Assembly (NCBI GenBank): GCA_041687075.1
Contig: JAWLCO010000005.1
Location: 1-64,000 of the forward strand
Length of the DNA: 64,000 nt
Direction of reading: 5' to 3'
Source: ZC4RG25 sp041687075
GTDB lineage: Bacteria; Pseudomonadota; Alphaproteobacteria; Rhizobiales; Hyphomicrobiaceae
The notes under the pieces are model-generated. The model was given only the letters and a program-made list of their open reading frames with translations, was not told the DNA's origin and made no database searches. The position numbers and the translations under genes are program-made. Position 1 is the stretch's first letter, and each line of letters begins with the position of its first letter. This document shows positions 41,442 to 51,212 of the stretch, in pieces.

Positions 41442-43996
41442 CAGGTTCCTTCCCCAACCGCCTCGGCGATCAGTGCGTCAGCCGCCTCCCGCAGCAGGCC
41501 CTCACGCGCGGCGCCATGAATCGGCTCGCGGCCGATTTCCAACAGGATCGGCACGGCCAACGGCGACACGCTTGCCAAGGATTGGTGTCTGATTCGTCCT
41601 TTTGTGCGGCGGAGAAAATCACCGAGGCGGGCAATATCCAACAGCCCGGTTGCCGCATCGGCCCACGCGGCTTCGAGCAGCACGTGACCGGGATCGTGCC
41701 GGCGCAGGACGTCATAGATGAGGTCGGACGAGATCGTGAGCTGACGGCCCGTCTTCTCGCGGCCCGGATGCCGCCGCTCGATCAGCCCGGCGATGATCGC
41801 GCAGACCCGGAATGTCCGTTTCATCAGGTTGGACTCGGCGAGCCAGGCTTCGAGATCGTCGCCCAGCATGTCCTCGTCGAACAGGCGCGTCAGGTCGAGT
41901 GCGCCGTTTGCGATCATTCCGGACAGGTCGGCAGCAGTCCAGACGGCGAGGCCGTAGTCGTTCGCCACGAACCCGAGCGGCAGCGCGCGGGCCCGCTCCA
42001 GGCGGCGCGTCAGCAGCATGCCGAGCGTCTGGTGTGCCAGACGGCCCTCGAACGAGTAGATCACGAGGTGATGCCGCTTGCCGTGCGGAAACGTCTCCAC
42101 CAGCACCTCGTCGGGCGACGGAATAATGGAGCGGCGCTGCTGGATCTCGAGCCATTCCGCGGCAGCCTCAGGCAGGGCGGACCACGCGCGCGGATCGGCG
42201 AGCATCTTGCGCACACGCGATGCAAGATGCGTGGAGAGGGGAAACTTGCCCCCGGGGTAGCTCGGGATCTTCGGCTCAGTGTCCCAAGCGCGCGTGACGA
42301 ACACGTCTGTCTCCCGCAGCCCCTCGAAACGAACGATCTCCCCGCCGAACACGAACGTGTCGCCGACCTGCAGCTCGGCGATGAACATCTCGTCGATCTC
42401 GCCGAGCATCCGCCCGCCGGCCAGCCGTGCGGCGTGCCCCGGCGCCGGCACGCCCTTGCGACGCACCAGCCGGACCTTCAGCATCGGCGCATCGACGATG
42501 GTGCCGGCGTTCATGCGGTACTGCTGGGCCATGCGCGGGTGGGCGATGCGCAGACGCCCGTCGCCTGTTGGTCGCAGCCGGGCGAAGCGCTCGTAGGAGC
42601 GCAGCGAATAACCGCCGGTTGCGACGAAGTCGACAACGCGGTCGAAGTCCCGGCGACTGAGGTTCGCGTAGGGCTGGGCGGAGATGACCTCCGCGAAAAG
42701 ATCGTCGGGATGGAAGGGGCCGGCGGCGGCCGTTCCCAATACATGCTGGGCGAGCACATCGAGGGCACCGGTCCGCGACAGCACCACGTCCTGCACCCCG
42801 TCCAAGGCCGCATCGAGGGCCGCTTGGCACTCGAGCACCTCGAAGCGGTTCGATGGCACCAGCAGCGCCTTCGAGGGCTCGTCGAGCCGGTGGTTGGCGC
42901 GGCCGATGCGCTGGATGAGCCGGCTCGCGCCCTTCGGCGCTCCGACGTTGATGACCAGGTCGACGTCGCCCCAGTCGATGCCGAGGTCCAGTGTCGATGT
43001 CGCCACGACGGCCCGCAGCCGGCCCGCCGCCATCGCCGCCTCTACCTTGCGCCGTTGCGTAGGATCGAGCGAGCCGTGATGCAGGGCGATCGGCAGGTTG
43101 TCGTCGTTGATTCGCCACAGCTCGTGGAACAGCAGCTCCGCCTGGAAACGCGTGTTCACGAACAGCAGTGAGAGCCGGTGTGCGTTGATGGCGCCGTAGA
43201 TGTCGTGCAGGGCATAGAGCGTCGTGTGCCCCGCCCACGGCAGCGGGTTGTCGCTTTCGAGCAGGCGGATGTCCGGCGTCGCGCCGCCCCCGGTGACGAC
43301 GAGATCGGCAAGATGGATGGCCCGCTGCGGCTCATGCTGCGGCTGCAGGAAGGCTCTGAGCTCCGAGGGCCGGGCCACTGTCGCGGAGAGGCCGATCCGG
43401 ATTGCCTCCGGCGCGATCGTGCCGAGTCGCGCCAGATCGAGGGCGAGCAGGTCGCCGCGCTTCGACGCAACCAGCGCATGTAACTCGTCGAGAACGATCG
43501 TGCGAAGATCCGCGAAGAGATAGGCCGCATCGGCATGACTGAGCAGCAGCGCCAGCTGCTCGGGCGTCGTCAGCAGCATATCTGGCGGCCGCACCCGCTG
43601 CCGCTGCCGCTTGCCGACCGATGTGTCGGCGGTCCGCGTCTCGATACGGACCGGAAGCTGCATGTCCTCGACGGGCGTGAGCAGGTTGCGCGCAACGTCG
43701 ACGGCCAGGGCCTTCAGCGGTGAGATGTAGAGCGTGTGCAGGCCAGAGCCGCGCCGGGGCCGCTCGTCCGAGACCAGCTCCACCAGGCTCGGCAGAAAGC
43801 CGGCCAGCGTCTTGCCCGCGCCGGTCGGCGCAATCAGCAGCGTCGAGCGGCGCGCCTGGGCCTTCTCCAGCAGAGCCCGCTGATGCGGCCTGATGGACCA
43901 GCCGCGCGAAGCGAACCAGCGTGCGAACGGCTCCGGCAGCAGCGGATCGGCAGCTGCCTCCGCGGCGGATCGGGCGGTCGGCCGTTTTCTGGTCAT
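41441..43996 (-). CDS. ligase-associated DEXH-box helicase (Lhr family)
   Basis: 851 aa SF2 ATP-dependent helicase. Seen: Walker A LIAPTGAGKTLAGFLPS (Lys62), LYISPLKALAVD, TTPEQLALLLSH, DEXH box VLDELHAL, GLSATVARP, and domain-2 motifs LHHGSLDPTQRRKVE, VVATSTLDLGIDWG and RLIQRIGRANHR. A winged-helix/Lhr core C-terminus follows. Proteins of this kind unwind 3' to 5' in a DNA damage response operon with PdeM. Length is normal for the short Lhr-Core type. First gene of the pair. Confidence 0.93.
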   Translation of the reverse strand: MTRKRPTARSAAEAAADPLLPEPFARWFASRGWSIRPHQRALLEKAQARRSTLLIAPTGAGKTLAGFLPSLVELVSDERPRRGSGLHTLYISPLKALAVDVARNLLTPVEDMQLPVRIETRTADTSVGKRQRQRVRPPDMLLTTPEQLALLLSHADAAYLFADLRTIVLDELHALVASKRGDLLALDLARLGTIAPEAIRIGLSATVARPSELRAFLQPQHEPQRAIHLADLVVTGGGATPDIRLLESDNPLPWAGHTTLYALHDIYGAINAHRLSLLFVNTRFQAELLFHELWRINDDNLPIALHHGSLDPTQRRKVEAAMAAGRLRAVVATSTLDLGIDWGDVDLVINVGAPKGASRLIQRIGRANHRLDEPSKALLVPSNRFEVLECQAALDAALDGVQDVVLSRTGALDVLAQHVLGTAAAGPFHPDDLFAEVISAQPYANLSRRDFDRVVDFVATGGYSLRSYERFARLRPTGDGRLRIAHPRMAQQYRMNAGTIVDAPMLKVRLVRRKGVPAPGHAARLAGGRMLGEIDEMFIAELQVGDTFVFGGEIVRFEGLRETDVFVTRAWDTEPKIPSYPGGKFPLSTHLASRVRKMLADPRAWSALPEAAAEWLEIQQRRSIIPSPDEVLVETFPHGKRHHLVIYSFEGRLAHQTLGMLLTRRLERARALPLGFVANDYGLAVWTAADLSGMIANGALDLTRLFDEDMLGDDLEAWLAESNLMKRTFRVCAIIAGLIERRHPGREKTGRQLTISSDLIYDVLRRHDPGHVLLEAAWADAATGLLDIARLGDFLRRTKGRIRHQSLASVSPLAVPILLEIGREPIHGAAREGLLREAADALIAEAVGEGT

Positions 43997-44137
43997 GGGG
44001 CTGGCGCGCTTTCGCTCGGGGCAGAGCGTCGGTTGCTCGCAGGTTCAGTCGTGACGCGATCTATGCTAGAGGCTTGGGTCCCGCGGAGAGAAGCGCCTTT
44101 CCCTGCGGCGCGACGGCTCAGCACGAGGCTGCAAAAA

Positions 44138-44416
44138 ATGCAACGCGATCAGTTCTTTGGCGGCAATCCCGTCGGCGTGCTCATCCGCCTGGCGCTGCTC
44201 TCCATCATCGTCGGCGTGGTCATGTCGGCACTCGGCATCACGCCGGCCAACGTGTTCTACCACCTCGATCTTTTCGTGCGCCGCATCTACGACATGGGCT
44301 TCGGCTCGCTCGAATGGCTGCTGCACCATTTCCTGATCGGGGCGGTTATCGTAGTCCCGATCTGGCTCATTGCGCGGCTCATCGGCATGGGGCGCCGCTC
44401 CGGCAGGGAGTCCTGA
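44138..44416 (+). CDS. DUF6460 small membrane protein
   Basis: 92 aa with two membrane helices (VGVLIRLALLSIIVGVVMSA and HHFLIGAVIVVPIWLIARLI) joined by LDLFVRRIYDMGFGSLEWLL. This layout matches the alphaproteobacterial DUF6460 family of unknown function. The ATG at 44138 was picked because similarity begins there; upstream in-frame codons overlap the helicase promoter. It is divergent from the helicase and 22 bp before the MATE gene, so probably cotranscribed with it. Confidence 0.8.
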   Translation: MQRDQFFGGNPVGVLIRLALLSIIVGVVMSALGITPANVFYHLDLFVRRIYDMGFGSLEWLLHHFLIGAVIVVPIWLIARLIGMGRRSGRES

Positions 44417-44438
44417 GCGGGCTCAACGGTCCTCGGAC

Positions 44439-45803
44439 ATGCAGCTTCAGAACCCTGACGAGCGCCAGCGCATCAGCGCGCGGCCCATTGGCCATCGCGA
44501 CGTGGTGGCCATTGCGCTGCCCATCATGCTGTCGAACGCGACCGTGCCGCTCATCGGGTTCGCCGATACGGTGGTCGTCGGGCAGCTCGGGCAGGCGCAC
44601 CTCATCGGCGCGGTGGCGGTCGGCGCGACGATCTTCAATTTCCTCTACTGGGGCTTCGGCTTCCTGCGCATGGGGACCACGGGCCTGACCGCGCAGGCTC
44701 TCGGCGCGCAGGACAGTGCGGAGGTTGCCGCGAACCTGCACCGCGCGCTGCTCATCGCGCTGGCGGCCGGTCTGGCAATGATCGCGGCCCAGAGCCTCAT
44801 CGCATTCGCCGCCTTTCGAATCATGGGTGCATCTGCGCTCGTGGAAAGTGCGGCGCGAACCTACTTCGAGATCCGCATCTGGGCGGCACCGGCAGGGCTC
44901 ATCAACTTCGCACTTCTCGGCTGGTTCATCGGCCTGGGCCGTGCGGGCCTGGCGTTCGCCATTCAGATTTTCCTCAACATTGTCAACGTGCTGCTCGCCG
45001 TGCTCTTCGTGATCGGCCTGGAGCTCGGCATCCCGGGCGTCGGTGCCGCGGCGCTTCTGGCGGAGTGGTCAGCAGCGATCCTGGGCCTGGTTCTCGCGCG
45101 GACGGACCTCGTGCGGCGGGGCGCCAGTGCGCCGCTTGCCCGAGTGCTCGACATGGCCCGCATGAAGCGGACGTTCCAGGTCAACACCGACATCATGATC
45201 CGCACGCTGTGTGCACTGGCGGCATTCGTGTTCTTCATGGCGCAGAGCGCGCGCTCCGGGGACCTGACGCTGGCCGCCAATGCCGTGCTCAACTCGATCA
45301 CGATGGTGGCGGTCTACCTGCTCGACGGGTTCGCCTTCGCTGCCGAAAGCCTTGTCGGAAGGTCGATCGGAGCGCGCGTGCAGTCGCGGTTCCGCGAGGC
45401 CGTTCGGCTGTCGACGGTCTGGGCGGGAGCAACTGGTGCGCTGCTGACGCTCGGGATCTGGCTCTCTGGGCCGCTCATCATCGACCTCATGACTACCAGC
45501 GCCGACGTGCGTGCGGCGGCGCGCGAGTTCCTGATCTGGGCGGCGCTGATGCCGATCATCGGCGTCTGGTGCTTCCAGCTCGACGGGATCTTCATCGGCG
45601 CAACGCGCACCGCCGACATGCGCAACATGATGATCCTGAGCGTGCTGATCTTCTTCGCCGTGTGGTCGGTGCTGCAGCCGCTCTATGGCAACCATGGGCT
45701 CTGGATGTCGATGCTGGTGCTCAACGTCGTGCGGGCGCTCACGCTGCTCGCGCGATTTCCGGCGCTGGAACGGGCATCATTCCAGCCATCCGCAGCGACT
45801 TGA
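44439..45803 (+). CDS. MATE family efflux transporter (DinF-like)
   Basis: 454 aa with 12 membrane helices in two halves. Seen: IALPIMLSNATVPLIGFADT (start of helix 1 with the MATE Pro/Asp), GFLRMGTTGLTAQALGA, LNIVNVLLAVLFV and LDGFAFAAESLVGRSIGA. The pattern is nearest the DinF branch. It exports cationic or lipid-like compounds by Na+ or H+ antiport; substrate unknown. It converges with pyrD (6-bp gap). Confidence 0.92.
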   Translation: MQLQNPDERQRISARPIGHRDVVAIALPIMLSNATVPLIGFADTVVVGQLGQAHLIGAVAVGATIFNFLYWGFGFLRMGTTGLTAQALGAQDSAEVAANLHRALLIALAAGLAMIAAQSLIAFAAFRIMGASALVESAARTYFEIRIWAAPAGLINFALLGWFIGLGRAGLAFAIQIFLNIVNVLLAVLFVIGLELGIPGVGAAALLAEWSAAILGLVLARTDLVRRGASAPLARVLDMARMKRTFQVNTDIMIRTLCALAAFVFFMAQSARSGDLTLAANAVLNSITMVAVYLLDGFAFAAESLVGRSIGARVQSRFREAVRLSTVWAGATGALLTLGIWLSGPLIIDLMTTSADVRAAAREFLIWAALMPIIGVWCFQLDGIFIGATRTADMRNMMILSVLIFFAVWSVLQPLYGNHGLWMSMLVLNVVRALTLLARFPALERASFQPSAAT

Positions 45804-45809
45804 CCAGCG

Positions 45810-46904
45810 TCAGCCGTTGAGTGGCCGGTGCGCCCATTCGTCCGCCTTGGTGCCGACGAGCGCTGATACCGATTCGGCACCGGCGCATTGCGCGCTTTCT
45901 ACCAGATACTCTTTGATCCGGTCGATCAGGCCCGGGCCCTCGTAGACGAGCCCGGTGTAGAGCTGGATCAGCGTCGCCCCCGCCTGGATTTTCGCCAAGG
46001 CCGCCTCCGGGCTGTCGATGCCGCCGATGCCGATGAGTGGCACACGCCCCTCGGTGAGCTGATAAACGCGCGCCAGCATCGCCGTCGACCGTGAGAACAG
46101 CGGCCGGCCCGACAGGCCCCCGGCCTGTTGTGCCAGCGTCGTCATGGTCAGGCCTGGCCGCGCCAATGTGGTGTTGGAAACGGCAATGCCGTCCACGGCA
46201 TGGTCCAGCATGCGTCTTGTGATCGCCGGCAGGTCCTCTTCCGCAACATCAGGCGCAATCTTCACCACCACAGGCACACGCCGCCCGCCTGCAGCAATGC
46301 GACGCTCGCGGGCAGCCATGACGCGTCCCAGTAGATCATCGAGCGCGGCGGGAGCCTGCAGGTCGCGCAGTCCGGGTGTGTTCGGCGAGGAGATGTTGAC
46401 GGTGAAGTAGCTTGCGACCTCGTAGAACGCTTCAATCCCAAGGACATAGTCGGCCGCACGGTCTGCCGTCTCCTTGTTGGCGCCGATATTGACGCCAACT
46501 ACGCCGAGCTTGGGCCGCCGTTGCAGTCGCCGCAGCGCCGCATCGTGACCGCCGTTGTTGAAGCCGAGCCGGTTGATGATGGCGCGATGGCCGATCAGCC
46601 GGAACACGCGTGGGCGCGGATTGCCCGCCTGCGGCCGCGGCGTCACCGTGCCGATTTCGGCAAAGCCGAAGCCGATCCTCAGCATGGCATCGGGCACGCG
46701 CGCATCCTTGTCGAAACCGGCCGCGATGCCGATCGGATTAGGAAGCGCCATGCCCCAGAGCTTCACACCAAGGCGCGGGTCATCGGGCTTGGTGGCGCGC
46801 GGGTAAAGACCCGCTTCGAGAGAGCGCAGGGTCACTTCGTGTGCCTGCTCAGGGTCGAGTGCAAACAGCAGCGGGCGCGCGAGCTCGAGTGTCGTTTTGA
46901 GCAT
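45810..46904 (-). CDS. pyrD: dihydroorotate dehydrogenase (quinone), class 2
   Basis: 364 aa membrane-associated flavoprotein of pyrimidine synthesis. Seen: NPIGIAAGFDKDARVPDAML, GTVTPRPQAGNPRPRVFRL, NRLGFNNGGHDAALRRL, VNISSPNTPGLRDLQ with the class 2 catalytic Ser, and LIGIGGIDSPEAALAKIQAGA (FMN phosphate). An N-terminal amphipathic helix binds quinone. The ATG overlaps the DUF952 stop (TGATG), so the two are cotranscribed. Confidence 0.95.
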   Translation of the reverse strand: MLKTTLELARPLLFALDPEQAHEVTLRSLEAGLYPRATKPDDPRLGVKLWGMALPNPIGIAAGFDKDARVPDAMLRIGFGFAEIGTVTPRPQAGNPRPRVFRLIGHRAIINRLGFNNGGHDAALRRLQRRPKLGVVGVNIGANKETADRAADYVLGIEAFYEVASYFTVNISSPNTPGLRDLQAPAALDDLLGRVMAARERRIAAGGRRVPVVVKIAPDVAEEDLPAITRRMLDHAVDGIAVSNTTLARPGLTMTTLAQQAGGLSGRPLFSRSTAMLARVYQLTEGRVPLIGIGGIDSPEAALAKIQAGATLIQLYTGLVYEGPGLIDRIKEYLVESAQCAGAESVSALVGTKADEWAHRPLNG

Positions 46905-47275
46905 CAGGCGACCTCCTTAGGGATGACAGGCACGCCGTCGGCCCCCAGAGGCAGCGGTCTCGACCACATCGCCGCGCTGACGGGCAGCGGCCCGTAACAG
47001 TGCGGAAAAAGATCGCCGCCACGCGACGGCTCCCACCTCAAGGCCGAACCGAGCTTCTCGGCATCGAGCGCCACGACGAGAAGATCGGCAATGCCTCGAA
47101 AGTGGCGCGCCGCGGTGCCTGCGACCTGGTGCGCCGCAGAGAGATGAATGAACCCGTCGCGGATGTCATCCCGTGAGCCCGCGTAGCTCCCGGTGCTGCA
47201 GGCTTCCTCCCAGTCTGCCTGCGTGAGGATCTTGTAAACAGTGGTCAATTTCGCATCGCTGCCGCGATTGTTCAC
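46904..47275 (-). CDS. DUF952 family protein
   Basis: 123 aa. Conserved blocks: VYKILTQADWEEACSTGSY, DDIRDGFIHLSAAHQVAGTA, LVVALDAEKLGSALRWEPSR and FPHCYGPLPVSAAMW. This is the DUF952 fold (ADP-ribosyltransferase-like, H-Y-type residues); activity is unknown. It is commonly next to pyrD in alphaproteobacteria and overlaps it here. It is divergent from the DUF262 gene with a 190-bp spacer. Confidence 0.9.
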   Translation of the reverse strand: MNNRGSDAKLTTVYKILTQADWEEACSTGSYAGSRDDIRDGFIHLSAAHQVAGTAARHFRGIADLLVVALDAEKLGSALRWEPSRGGDLFPHCYGPLPVSAAMWSRPLPLGADGVPVIPKEVA

Positions 47276-47465
47276 TATTCAGCTCCTGTTCGGGCAAACA
47301 GCATCAGCAGGACCGGACTGGTCCGCAGACTTGGCCTGCAGAACTTATGTACAAGCGCCAATTTTTACTTCTGCGAACTGTTGCACGTACCGCGTGGGTG
47401 CTAACGTCTCCCTTGGATCCGATCGCCGGGCGAACCCACCTCCGCCCCAACAACACAAGTACCAG

Positions 47466-49229
47466 ATGTTCCCAGGTCTCTTCACTGCGCCCCTTCGCAT
47501 CATCGAGCTCTTCTCCGATCCATTCCGATACTCGGTTCCTTCGTATCAGCGCCGCTACTCCTGGACGGTCAAGGAAGCGGGTCAGCTTCTGGACGACATT
47601 CTGCTCGCGGTGGGACAAGACGACGAGCCCGTCGAGCCCGATTACTTCATTGGTGCCATCCTGCTGACGGACGCCGGCGGTCAGGCGGACTGGAGGCGCG
47701 GCCGGCCACGCTTTCCGCGCACCCTCGCGATCGTGGACGGGCAGCAGCGGCTGATCACGCTGACCATTCTTGTTGCCGTCCTGCGAGACCTGGCTGCCGA
47801 AGACGGGGCCGGTGCCTACCCGGGGTTGGACGGCTTGATCACCATCGGAAGGTCCCCGGAGGGCGGTCACATCCACCGCCTGCAGCTCCGCGGCGCCGAC
47901 CACGGCTTCATCGTGCAGCACGTGCTGAACCCTGACACATGCCGCACGGCCCCCGTGGCGAACGATCTCGAGCCCAGCTCGGAAGCCATTCTGGCGGTCC
48001 GAGATCATTTCGTGGCCGAACTGCAGACCCTGTCGCCCGCTGAGCGCCGCAGGCTGGTCGACTACCTGCTGAAACAGTGCCACGCCGTGGTGATCGTCAC
48101 CAACGACATCGATCATGGACACCGCATGTTCTCGGTCCTCAACGACCGCGGGCGGCCGCTGGCGCGCAAGGACATCATCAAGGCGGAGGTTCTCGGCAGC
48201 ATCGCTCCGGAACGGGCGGAGGCGATGCTCGCCGCATGGGCCGCGGCAGAGCGGCGCCTCGGCGACGAATTCGACGCCTTCTTCAGCCATTTGCGCGTGA
48301 TCGAGGGCAAAGGCCGGCTGCCGATCATCGCCGGCATCCGTGCCGTTCGAGAGGCCGCCGGGGGCAGCGAGGCTTTCATGTCGAACGTGCTGCTTCCCTA
48401 TGCGGAAGCCTTCGACATGATCTGCCGCGGTTGCCATGAGGGCGCACCCGAATCTGCCGAGATCACCCAGCGGCTGCGCTATCTCAATTGGCTCGGCAGC
48501 TCGGAGTGGGTGCCCTCCGCCATGAAATGGCTGAGCCTCTATCGCAGCGCCCCGGCGGAGATGCTCAGATTTCTCGAGCTGGTGGAGCCGTTCGCCTATT
48601 CATTGCGCCTGCTGTGCATCGGCGTTGGCAAGCGCACGACGCGCTTTGCAGGCGTGCTCTCGGCGATCGAGGACGGCACGCTTTTCGACCCGGAGCGATC
48701 TCCGTGCGTGCTGACGCGCGATGAGGAGCGCCACATCACATACAATCTGCGCAATCTCCACGAGCGGCACCCGCAGACCTGCAAGCTGGTTTTGCTGCGG
48801 CTCAATGACGAGATCGTCGGTACGCCGCAGAATTTCGATCCGGCGGACTGGACGGTGGAGCATGTCCTGCCGCAGAGCCCGGGCCGTAACGGCCAGTGGC
48901 GCGAGTGGTTTCCCGACAACGACGAGCGCGAGTTGCTGACGCAATCCCTCGGCAACCTCGTCCTCGTCCGCCGAACCCAGAACGACAAGGCCAGCAATCA
49001 GGACTTCAACCGCAAAAAAGCGATCTACTTCCGGCACGCGCAGGGCGAGATGCCGGCCATCACGCATGAGATCGAATCCGCCGACACGTGGACTCCGGCC
49101 CACATCCGCGAGCGCGAGCGGCGTTTCCTCGACATCCTCGCCCGCATCTGGCGGCTTGATCTGTCAGCGATGCAAGCTCGGGATGGCGAGGTTTATAGCA
49201 CGCCACGCCGGCGCCGGCGGGCGGGATAA
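47466..49229 (+). CDS. GmrSD-like DUF262/DUF1524 protein, candidate type IV-like defence nuclease
   Basis: 587 aa. The N-terminal DUF262 (ParB-like) domain has YSVPSYQRRYSWTV and the signature IVDGQQRLITL (residues 89-99), with NDRGRPLARKDIIKAE later. The C-terminal DUF1524 HNH domain (about 461-525) has DWTVEHVLPQ (His466), LGNLVLVRRTQNDKASNQDF and KK. Such proteins hydrolyse NTP and cut foreign, often modified, DNA. The start at 47466 is where homology begins, but no SD is visible. It is a solitary gene between DUF952 and dctM genes. Other family roles cannot be excluded. Confidence 0.85.
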   Translation: MFPGLFTAPLRIIELFSDPFRYSVPSYQRRYSWTVKEAGQLLDDILLAVGQDDEPVEPDYFIGAILLTDAGGQADWRRGRPRFPRTLAIVDGQQRLITLTILVAVLRDLAAEDGAGAYPGLDGLITIGRSPEGGHIHRLQLRGADHGFIVQHVLNPDTCRTAPVANDLEPSSEAILAVRDHFVAELQTLSPAERRRLVDYLLKQCHAVVIVTNDIDHGHRMFSVLNDRGRPLARKDIIKAEVLGSIAPERAEAMLAAWAAAERRLGDEFDAFFSHLRVIEGKGRLPIIAGIRAVREAAGGSEAFMSNVLLPYAEAFDMICRGCHEGAPESAEITQRLRYLNWLGSSEWVPSAMKWLSLYRSAPAEMLRFLELVEPFAYSLRLLCIGVGKRTTRFAGVLSAIEDGTLFDPERSPCVLTRDEERHITYNLRNLHERHPQTCKLVLLRLNDEIVGTPQNFDPADWTVEHVLPQSPGRNGQWREWFPDNDERELLTQSLGNLVLVRRTQNDKASNQDFNRKKAIYFRHAQGEMPAITHEIESADTWTPAHIRERERRFLDILARIWRLDLSAMQARDGEVYSTPRRRRRAG

Positions 49230-49250
49230 TTCCGGTCGATTCTGGATCGT

Positions 49251-51110
49251 TCAATTCCCGCTGCCACCCTCCGGTGGTGCTGCGTTTTCATCCGGCGTCA
49301 CAGGTGCGTTCGGTGATTCAAACGCCGGAGGCGCTGACGGGAACGCAGGCGGCGTGCCGAACGCGGGCGGCGCGCTGGGAAAAGCCGGTCCGCTACCGGG
49401 TGGCGGCCCGAACGAAGGCGGTGCACCAAACCCGCTCGGCCCGCCGGAGCCGAAGGTCGGAAGCTGGATTTCGATCTTGCTCGGATCGACTGTCGGTGCC
49501 GCACCCTTGTAGTGCGTCACTATGCCGGGGAAGGCGATGACCAGTCCCACCATGATCAACTGGATGACGACGAACGGCACAGCGCCCCAGTAGATCTGAC
49601 CAGTGGTGACGGGCTCCGTCACCTTGCCGGTAATCTTGTCCACGAAGCGCTCGCGCGGCGCGACCGAACGCAGGAAGAAGAGCGCGAATCCGAACGGCGG
49701 ATGCATGAAGCTCGTCTGCATGTTCACGCTCAGCATCACCCCGAGCCAGATCAGGTCGATGCCGAGCGTCTCCGCCGCAGGGACCAGCAGCGGAATGATG
49801 ATGAACGCGAGCTCGAAAAAGTCGAGGAAGAAGGCCAGAACAAAAACGAGCACGTTGATGAAGATCAGGAAGCCGACTTCCCCCCCGGGCAGCGATGTCA
49901 ACAGGTGCTCGACCCAGACGTGCCCGTTCACGCCGTAAAACGTCAGCGAAAAGATTCGCGCGCCGATCAGAATGAAGAGCACGAAGGCCGACAGCTTCGC
50001 CGTCGCTTCCGTCGCGGACTTCACGATGGCGAAGTTGAAGCGCTTTGGGTTGCGATCCGTGATGCGCTTGCCCAGCGCGAGAAGCATCGCGCCCACCGCA
50101 CCCATGGCGCCGCCCTCGGTGGGCGTCGCGAGGCCGATAAAGATGGTGCCGAGCACAAGGAATACCAGGAACAGCGGCGGCACCATGACGAAGGTGACCT
50201 GCTGTGCCATATGCGACAGGAACCGGAGGCCGGTCACCTTGTCGATGAGCCAGTTCACCACGGCCACCGCGAACGCGAACAGGATCGCCACGGCCATCGT
50301 CAGGATGACGAAATCTGCGCCGCGGTATTCTGTCTCCCGCATCACGTACCAGCCGACCCCGGCCGATATGGCGGTGAGAATTGCCAGCGAAGCCAGCCCG
50401 CGCGACCCATTGGCTTCCTTGAAGCCGATCGCCTCCGGAGGCAGGCCGGGCAGTGATTTCGGCGAGAACAGGCTCACCAGCCCCACATAGCCAGCGTAAA
50501 GGCACGCCAGCACCAGACCGGGTACGAATGCCCCCTGGTACATATCGCCCACCGACCGGCCGAGCTGATCCGCCATGACGATGAGCACGAGCGAAGGCGG
50601 AATGATCTGGGCGAGCGTTCCCGATGCTGCGATCACGCCGGTTGCGACGCGCCGGTCATAGCCGTAGCGCAGCATGATCGGCAGAGAGATCAGTCCCATG
50701 GAGATCACGGACGCGGCCACCACGCCCGTCGTGGCGGCCAGAAGTGCGCCGACAAAAATAACCGCGAATGCGAGCCCGCCCCGCACGGTCCCGAAAAGCT
50801 GGCCGATGGTATCGAGCAGGTCCTCGGCCATGCCTGAACGTTCGAGAATAAGCCCCATGAAGGTGAAGAACGGAACGGCTAGCAGCGTGTCGTTGTTCAC
50901 GATGCCGAAAATGCGTTCCGGCAGAGACTGGAGCAGCGGCCAGGACAGGTTGATGGCGCCATCGGAAAGCGGGGCAAGCTCGACGCCGATGACAAAAAAG
51001 AGAAGGCCCACGGCCCCCAGCGAGAAGGCAACCGGATACCCAAGGAGCAGAAAAAAAACGAGCGCCACAAACATGATCGGCGCGATGTTCTCTGCCATGA
51101 ATGCCGCCAT
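49251..51110 (-). CDS. dctM: TRAP transporter large permease with Pro/Phe-rich C-terminal tail
   Basis: 619 aa. Residues 1-540 are a long-type DctM permease (as in TRAP mannitol/chloroaromatic clusters): VPFFTFMGLILERSG, GALLAATTGVVAASVISMG, GTLAQIIPPSLVLIVMADQ, GLATPTEGGAMGAVGAM and TSFMHPPFGFALFFLRSVAP. Residues about 546-619 form an unusual tail with PPAF, PSAPPAF and GPPP repeats. The SD GGAG is nine bases upstream of the ATG at 51110. It follows the dctQ gene. No dctP gene is nearby. Confidence 0.9.
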   Translation of the reverse strand: MAAFMAENIAPIMFVALVFFLLLGYPVAFSLGAVGLLFFVIGVELAPLSDGAINLSWPLLQSLPERIFGIVNNDTLLAVPFFTFMGLILERSGMAEDLLDTIGQLFGTVRGGLAFAVIFVGALLAATTGVVAASVISMGLISLPIMLRYGYDRRVATGVIAASGTLAQIIPPSLVLIVMADQLGRSVGDMYQGAFVPGLVLACLYAGYVGLVSLFSPKSLPGLPPEAIGFKEANGSRGLASLAILTAISAGVGWYVMRETEYRGADFVILTMAVAILFAFAVAVVNWLIDKVTGLRFLSHMAQQVTFVMVPPLFLVFLVLGTIFIGLATPTEGGAMGAVGAMLLALGKRITDRNPKRFNFAIVKSATEATAKLSAFVLFILIGARIFSLTFYGVNGHVWVEHLLTSLPGGEVGFLIFINVLVFVLAFFLDFFELAFIIIPLLVPAAETLGIDLIWLGVMLSVNMQTSFMHPPFGFALFFLRSVAPRERFVDKITGKVTEPVTTGQIYWGAVPFVVIQLIMVGLVIAFPGIVTHYKGAAPTVDPSKIEIQLPTFGSGGPSGFGAPPSFGPPPGSGPAFPSAPPAFGTPPAFPSAPPAFESPNAPVTPDENAAPPEGGSGN

Positions 51111-51212
51111 CTATTCAGTCTCCCCCTGGGCGCCCCTGGTGTTGTGAGCCATCTGCTTCGCGCGGCGAAAGCTGTCCGCCTGATGCGGGCGGTAAACGCC
51201 TAACCTGTCGAC

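Noticed and set aside
41393..43171. 592-codon + strand frame
   Set aside because: Antisense to the helicase; composition typical of a shadow frame.
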